From: an uncultured Afifella sp.
GTDB lineage: Bacteria > Pseudomonadota > Alphaproteobacteria > Rhizobiales > Afifellaceae
NCBI GenBank assembly: GCA_947259045.1
Contig: CAMYKZ010000018.1
Location: 1-63,759, forward strand
DNA length: 63,759 nucleotides
Direction: 5' to 3'
In this document: one piece after another, positions 63,029 through 63,759 of the stretch
Position numbering within the stretch: position 1 is the stretch's first letter
How the letters are laid out: the number at the start of each line of letters is the position of its first letter
Notes under the pieces: generated by a model
What the model saw: the letters and a program-made list of their open reading frames with translations, nothing else
Database searches by the model: none
Told to the model about the DNA's origin: nothing
Position numbers and translations under genes: made by a program

Positions 63029-63044
63029 TTAACGAAACCTTAAC
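63029..63044. promoter_or_regulatory. Perfect CtrA-type box (TTAA-N7-TTAAC)
   Basis: TTAACGAAACCTTAAC matches the full consensus. It lies between the 164-aa protein gene and the acylphosphatase gene (both on the minus strand), 37 nt upstream of the former. Confidence 0.55.
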
Positions 63045-63059
63045 GCGCCATCGCCAATT

Positions 63060-63362
63060 TTACACATTCCTGAGGATGGTTAACGGACCGCTCTCCGGCT
63101 CCGCATCGTTAAGCACGCGCAAATCCTGCACATTCGCGGCGGCGGACCATGGCGGGCCGTCGCGGCAAGCCTCGATCAACGCGTCCACGGCTGTTTGCGG
63201 CCCGCTGAAAACCGCCTCGACATCGCCATCCCGGCGGTTACGGACCCAGCCTGAGACCTTGAGTTCATCGGCCGATTGTTTGACCCAGGCCCGGTATCCG
63301 ACGCCCTGGACCCGGCCTGAAATCAATACATGAACGGACCTGACCTGATCCTTCGGCTCCAT
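63060..63362 (-). CDS. Acylphosphatase
   Basis: A 100-aa enzyme that hydrolyses acyl phosphates. The substrate-binding loop is ISGRVQGVGYRAW (Arg) and the catalytic Asn is in VSGWVRNRRDGDVEAVF. The length is typical of bacterial AcyP. It stands upstream of the 164-aa protein gene on the same strand, separated by the CtrA-type box. Confidence 0.94.
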   Translation of the reverse strand: MEPKDQVRSVHVLISGRVQGVGYRAWVKQSADELKVSGWVRNRRDGDVEAVFSGPQTAVDALIEACRDGPPWSAAANVQDLRVLNDAEPESGPLTILRNV

Positions 63363-63442
63363 CGTTCATTCTCCAGACATTGAACCTGACTGATACACGG
63401 ACCGTCCAATAGTATAGTGTTCCGGACGATCGGGGTTGAATA

Positions 63443-63759
63443 TGAAACTGGAGAATATCACACCTGAACGGATTGAATTCAGCAATGAAGCCGCTGACTT
63501 CACGCGATATGTCCGCCTGTTCCTGGTCGCCATTGTGGTGATAATGCTTATCAGCACGATACTCGGTGGTAACCTGACGTCGCTCATCATCGCTTTGCTT
63601 GCCGCAGGTTTTTTCTGGAAACTGGCCAACCATGTCAATGTTGACAGCCGGGCCGTGTTCGACCGGTCGGAGAACCGGTTTGTGCTGACGCAGACCCGCG
63701 CCGGAACCCCGGTTGCGCAGCGCGAGGGCCCACTCGATCTCATTGAAAACGTCATCATC
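63443..63759 (+). CDS. Membrane protein of unknown function, partial (cut by the window end)
   Basis: An ORF open to the last base, without a stop. It starts MKLENITPERIEFSNEAADF and has two hydrophobic helices (LFLVAIVVIMLISTILGG and LIIALLAAGFFWKLANH), then a soluble part (VDSRAVFDRSENRFVLTQ). It resembles small membrane proteins of unknown role; the missing 3' part prevents more. Confidence 0.75.

Overview
The window is a 63.8 kb chromosomal segment with a GC-rich, densely coding, mixed-strand layout. It looks like an alphaproteobacterium, most probably of the Hyphomicrobiales (Rhizobiales) type. Supporting signs are an adjacent divK-pleD pair, clpS-clpA, a PHA-type phasin, an EipB-like (DUF1849) envelope protein, DUF3572 and DUF1489 proteins, a CyaC-like membrane-haem/ferredoxin adenylate cyclase, a D,D-carboxypeptidase fused to SPOR, and CtrA-type TTAA-N7-TTAA boxes. 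I see no phage, transposase, CRISPR array or rRNA; the one RNA gene is a tRNA-Leu(GAG). Both window edges cut a gene (an aquaporin at the left, a small membrane protein at the right).

Layout. 1-3.0 kb: aquaporin end, a TIM-barrel isomerase and a haem catalase. 3.3-8.4 kb: ndk, then the most unusual block: a protealysin-type M4 metalloprotease, its probable inhibitor emfourin, and two large proteins I do not recognise (599 and 431 aa) joined by a 4-nt ATGA overlap. 8.6-14.8 kb: an enolase-superfamily enzyme with a full mandelate-racemase active site, an alpha/beta-hydrolase lipoprotein, a glycine-zipper lipoprotein, a DMT exporter, another lipoprotein, and an envelope operon (TlpA-like thioredoxin, then two ORFs separated only by one in-frame TGA) behind a CtrA box. 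15.3-22.8 kb: topA-rnr-DUF983-Nudix-MFS-rpmG, tightly packed. 23.1-31.7 kb: pleD/divK, DUF3572, dinB, eipB, RidA, GDPD, a GNAT, HIT and azlCD. 31.7-38.7 kb: clpSA, phasin with an upstream inverted repeat, a PBP-type carboxypeptidase, a VWA/DnaJ pair and DUF1489. 38.8-57 kb: dodecin, mccA, cyclase, sdaA, pirin, an orphan membrane/propeller protein, rhodanese-mccB, DUF599, mscS, an aldo/keto reductase, DUF899, GNAT, ivd, VOC, GH25 lysozyme and a methyltransferase. 57-63.8 kb: mgtE divergent from a translationally coupled AAA-ATPase/membrane/TPR operon, tRNA-Leu, lipB, a CtrA-box small protein, acylphosphatase and a partial membrane protein.

How it fits together. Much of the window is core cell-cycle, envelope, RNA/DNA and proteostasis machinery (PleD/DivK, TopA, RNase R, ClpAS, D,D-carboxypeptidase, GH25, EipB). 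Three same-strand genes (ivd, mccB, mccA) supply the isovaleryl-CoA dehydrogenase and methylcrotonyl-CoA carboxylase steps of leucine breakdown but are scattered over about 16 kb. The best candidates for undescribed biology are the protease-inhibitor-large-protein cassette at 3.8-8.4 kb, the AAA/membrane/TPR operon at 58.8-61.5 kb, and the in-frame TGA/ATG junction at 13.32 kb.
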